Assembly: GCA_029931535.1 (NCBI GenBank)
Contig: JAQPZY010001232.1
Location: 1,302,001-1,366,000 of the forward strand
Direction of reading: 5' to 3'
Length of the DNA stretch: 64,000 bases
Origin: Margaritifera margaritifera
Taxonomy: Eukaryota; Mollusca; Bivalvia; Unionida; Margaritiferidae
Position numbers and translations under genes: made by a program. Positions 62,528 through 64,000 of this stretch are shown one piece after another. Below the pieces are notes generated by a model. It did not search any database. It had not been told where the DNA came from and saw only the letters and a list, made by a program, of their open reading frames with translations. The first letter of the stretch is position 1; every line of letters begins with the position of its first letter.

Positions 62528-63311
62528 TCATTTATTTCTTAATTTAAATGATATTCGTCTTTTCTTCTTTTCACCATATAAACTGACTGCAACATCACAA
62601 TTAAAGTCTTTTAAGGGTTGTCCTTCAGTACTGATTGTCATCAGGTAGTTCAGTAACCTCTGTGACAACCTGTTCCTTAAACACTCTTAATTCTATTCAT
62701 CGAGGAGAATGACCTTTCACAATCTGAAAAAATGGAAAATAAAATTTTTTAATGGATGTACAAAAAAGAGACGACAAGTATACCTGAATCCTAATTAAGT
62801 TAATTATCAAGGAAAAATTCTTCAGGAATCAAGACAGTGGTGTGTTTTACAATGATCATTACAGAATAAGATAATACATATTCCTTTCCATTAGGAACAA
62901 TATATCAAAGTGTTTGCTATTTTTAAGCTAAAATATTGTTCAAATTTAAAACTGTTTTATTTACCTGCTGTTGAGGTAAAACTGGAAGATAAAGATTGTT
63001 CCGTTTATTACTTGGATAGACAGAAAAGAGAAATGAGAAATTAATAGGGCAGCACTCACGTAAGTTAGCAATATGGAAAACTTACCATCCGATCCAGCAA
63101 TTTCCACCCAAGGGAATAACGTCTTCCATTCATTATTAAATCCCGTCCTTCGTTTCTTGATATCATTCTTTTTGGAAATCATGCTGGCGCTATCGGAATC
63201 AGAATCACTGCCACTATTCGTAATGCCAATTTCTGATTGTCGTAACCAGGCCAACATGGGGCTAGCCGGGCGCTGGGTAATTTTTCGTTTCTTGGAAGGT
63301 GGTGTGTTCAT
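62528..63311 (-). pseudogene. Internally deleted hAT transposase-type gene
   Basis: Exon A (63086-63311) starts with ATG at 63311 and encodes MNTPPSKKRKITQRPASPML, a Ser/Asp-rich stretch, then RTGFNNEWKTLFPWVEIAGS, the N-terminus typical of ZNF862/KIAA1586-like hAT-derived proteins. Its donor is GATG|GTAAGT. Exon B (62528-62723), after TTTTTTCAG, encodes CERSFSSMNRIKS, then after a frameshift RNRLSQRLLNYLM and KDFNCDVAVSLYG to the stop at 62530-62528. This is the hAT C-terminal dimerisation domain. Everything between (zinc finger, catalytic core) is missing: only 362 bp separate the exons. It lies in BCKDHB intron 3, antisense. Confidence 0.78.
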
Positions 63312-63855
63312 TTTTCACAATAATTTTTAATTTAATCGGTGTAACTGCTTTGGCTGTTAATGAAAACGACTGACATATATATAAGACACTACCAGTAGAC
63401 TCCATTGTTGCTGGCCAATCACGTGACTAGGTGCAGACGAAACCCTCACCAAAGGTCGCGCACCAGCGGTCATGCAAGCCAGATACAAAGGATAATGGTT
63501 AAGTGAGTGAGCAATTATCCTGGATTATCTTAATAAAATACCCTAGTAGAGGTAAGAACAGGTGTCATTTGAGTGAGGCTTTGAATTAGGTGACAGGATG
63601 TTTGTTTAACAGATTAATTTTATAAGGGTAGTGGAAAACATCAAAGCGTAACGGCACAAGAGCATAGCGTAGCGGCAGGTTCTAAGCGTCGGGGGTTATC
63701 GGAGTTTGAAACGATAGCGTAGTGGGCCCGCTACGGTAAAAAGCCCTCGGGAGAACGCTGAAATCTTTTTTATTTTTAAAGATATTGCTATGAAATTTGG
63801 CATTCCTATGTAAATTTTCCTGCTGAATGCATTTTTGCTGTCAGATATCTTGTAT

Positions 63856-63986
63856 GTGTAGGTCAGTGGTTCCCAAACTTTTTTGATTGCGACCCTAAAC
63901 ACCATCTTTTGTGACCCAAAATGCAGTACTGGTATAGGGTCATGAGGGTCCTCGCGACCCAGGGTTCGGGAACCACTGGTGTAGGT
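63856..63986. mobile_element. 115-bp hAT MITE with perfect 8-bp target duplication
   Basis: The element is 63864-63978. It begins CAGTGGTTCCCAAAC and ends GGTTCGGGAACCACTG, giving 15-16-bp inverted ends with one mismatch. GTGTAGGT flanks it at 63856-63863 and 63979-63986. The 8-bp duplication and CAGNGG end are hAT signatures. It is non-coding, and the perfect duplications suggest it is recent. Confidence 0.95.
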
Positions 63987-64000
63987 GGTAATGAGTTAAC

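Overview
This is a 64 kb piece of AT-rich eukaryotic nuclear DNA from an animal. It is intron-rich and crowded with dispersed and tandem repeats, and a marine mollusc is the best guess. That guess rests on the intron-rich gene structures, a tRNA-derived SINE with an (AAAC)n tail, long-unit tandem arrays of a kind familiar from mollusc introns, and the mix of DIRS, MULE, hAT, mariner and Polinton-like remnants. The sequence shows no prokaryotic gene organisation. Nearly all of the long open frames come from repeats. The real coding content is short exons, recognised from conserved protein sequence, splice sites and matching codon phase.

Two conserved genes are present, both cut by a window edge, and they are divergent (head to head). 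On the minus strand, ATE1 (arginyl-tRNA--protein transferase) runs from its start codon at 37023 down to 2095, where the window still lacks the last exon(s). Nine exons were placed and their phases all agree. They include two homologous 162-bp exons (6a and 6b) separated by only 37 nt, a compact mutually exclusive pair. On the plus strand, BCKDHB (branched-chain 2-oxoacid dehydrogenase E1 beta, mitochondrial) starts at 50256. Three exons are visible and the gene continues past the right edge. BCKDHB acts in valine, leucine and isoleucine breakdown and ATE1 in the Arg/N-degron pathway; nothing in the window suggests a functional link.

Layout. 1-37 kb: ATE1 with large introns holding long-unit tandem arrays, a palindromic MITE-like family, tRNA-SINE copies, a DIRS-like retrotransposon (about 17.8-21.96 kb, with inverted terminal repeats) and an hAT scrap (30.5 kb). 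37.7-41 kb: a seven-exon FLYWCH/MULE-transposase pseudogene on the minus strand with at least five separate lesions, one of them a 288-bp MITE inserted in an exon with an 11-bp target duplication. 41-50 kb: intergenic DNA with tandem repeats, a decayed protein-primed DNA polymerase B (Polinton-like), a broken mariner and a tRNA-like fossil. 50-64 kb: BCKDHB with a solo LTR, nested repeat arrays, an internally deleted hAT transposase gene and a 115-bp hAT MITE with perfect 8-bp target duplications.

The most interesting items are the ATE1 exon 6a/6b pair, whose 37-nt intervening sequence has no possible branch-point adenosine; the donor-like minisatellite next to the ATE1 exon 2 splice site; the MULE pseudogene whose ancestral frame can be read through its lesions; and a tandem array carrying six 15-bp oestrogen-response-element-type palindromes. 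All homology calls are from reading the sequence by eye; no search was run.
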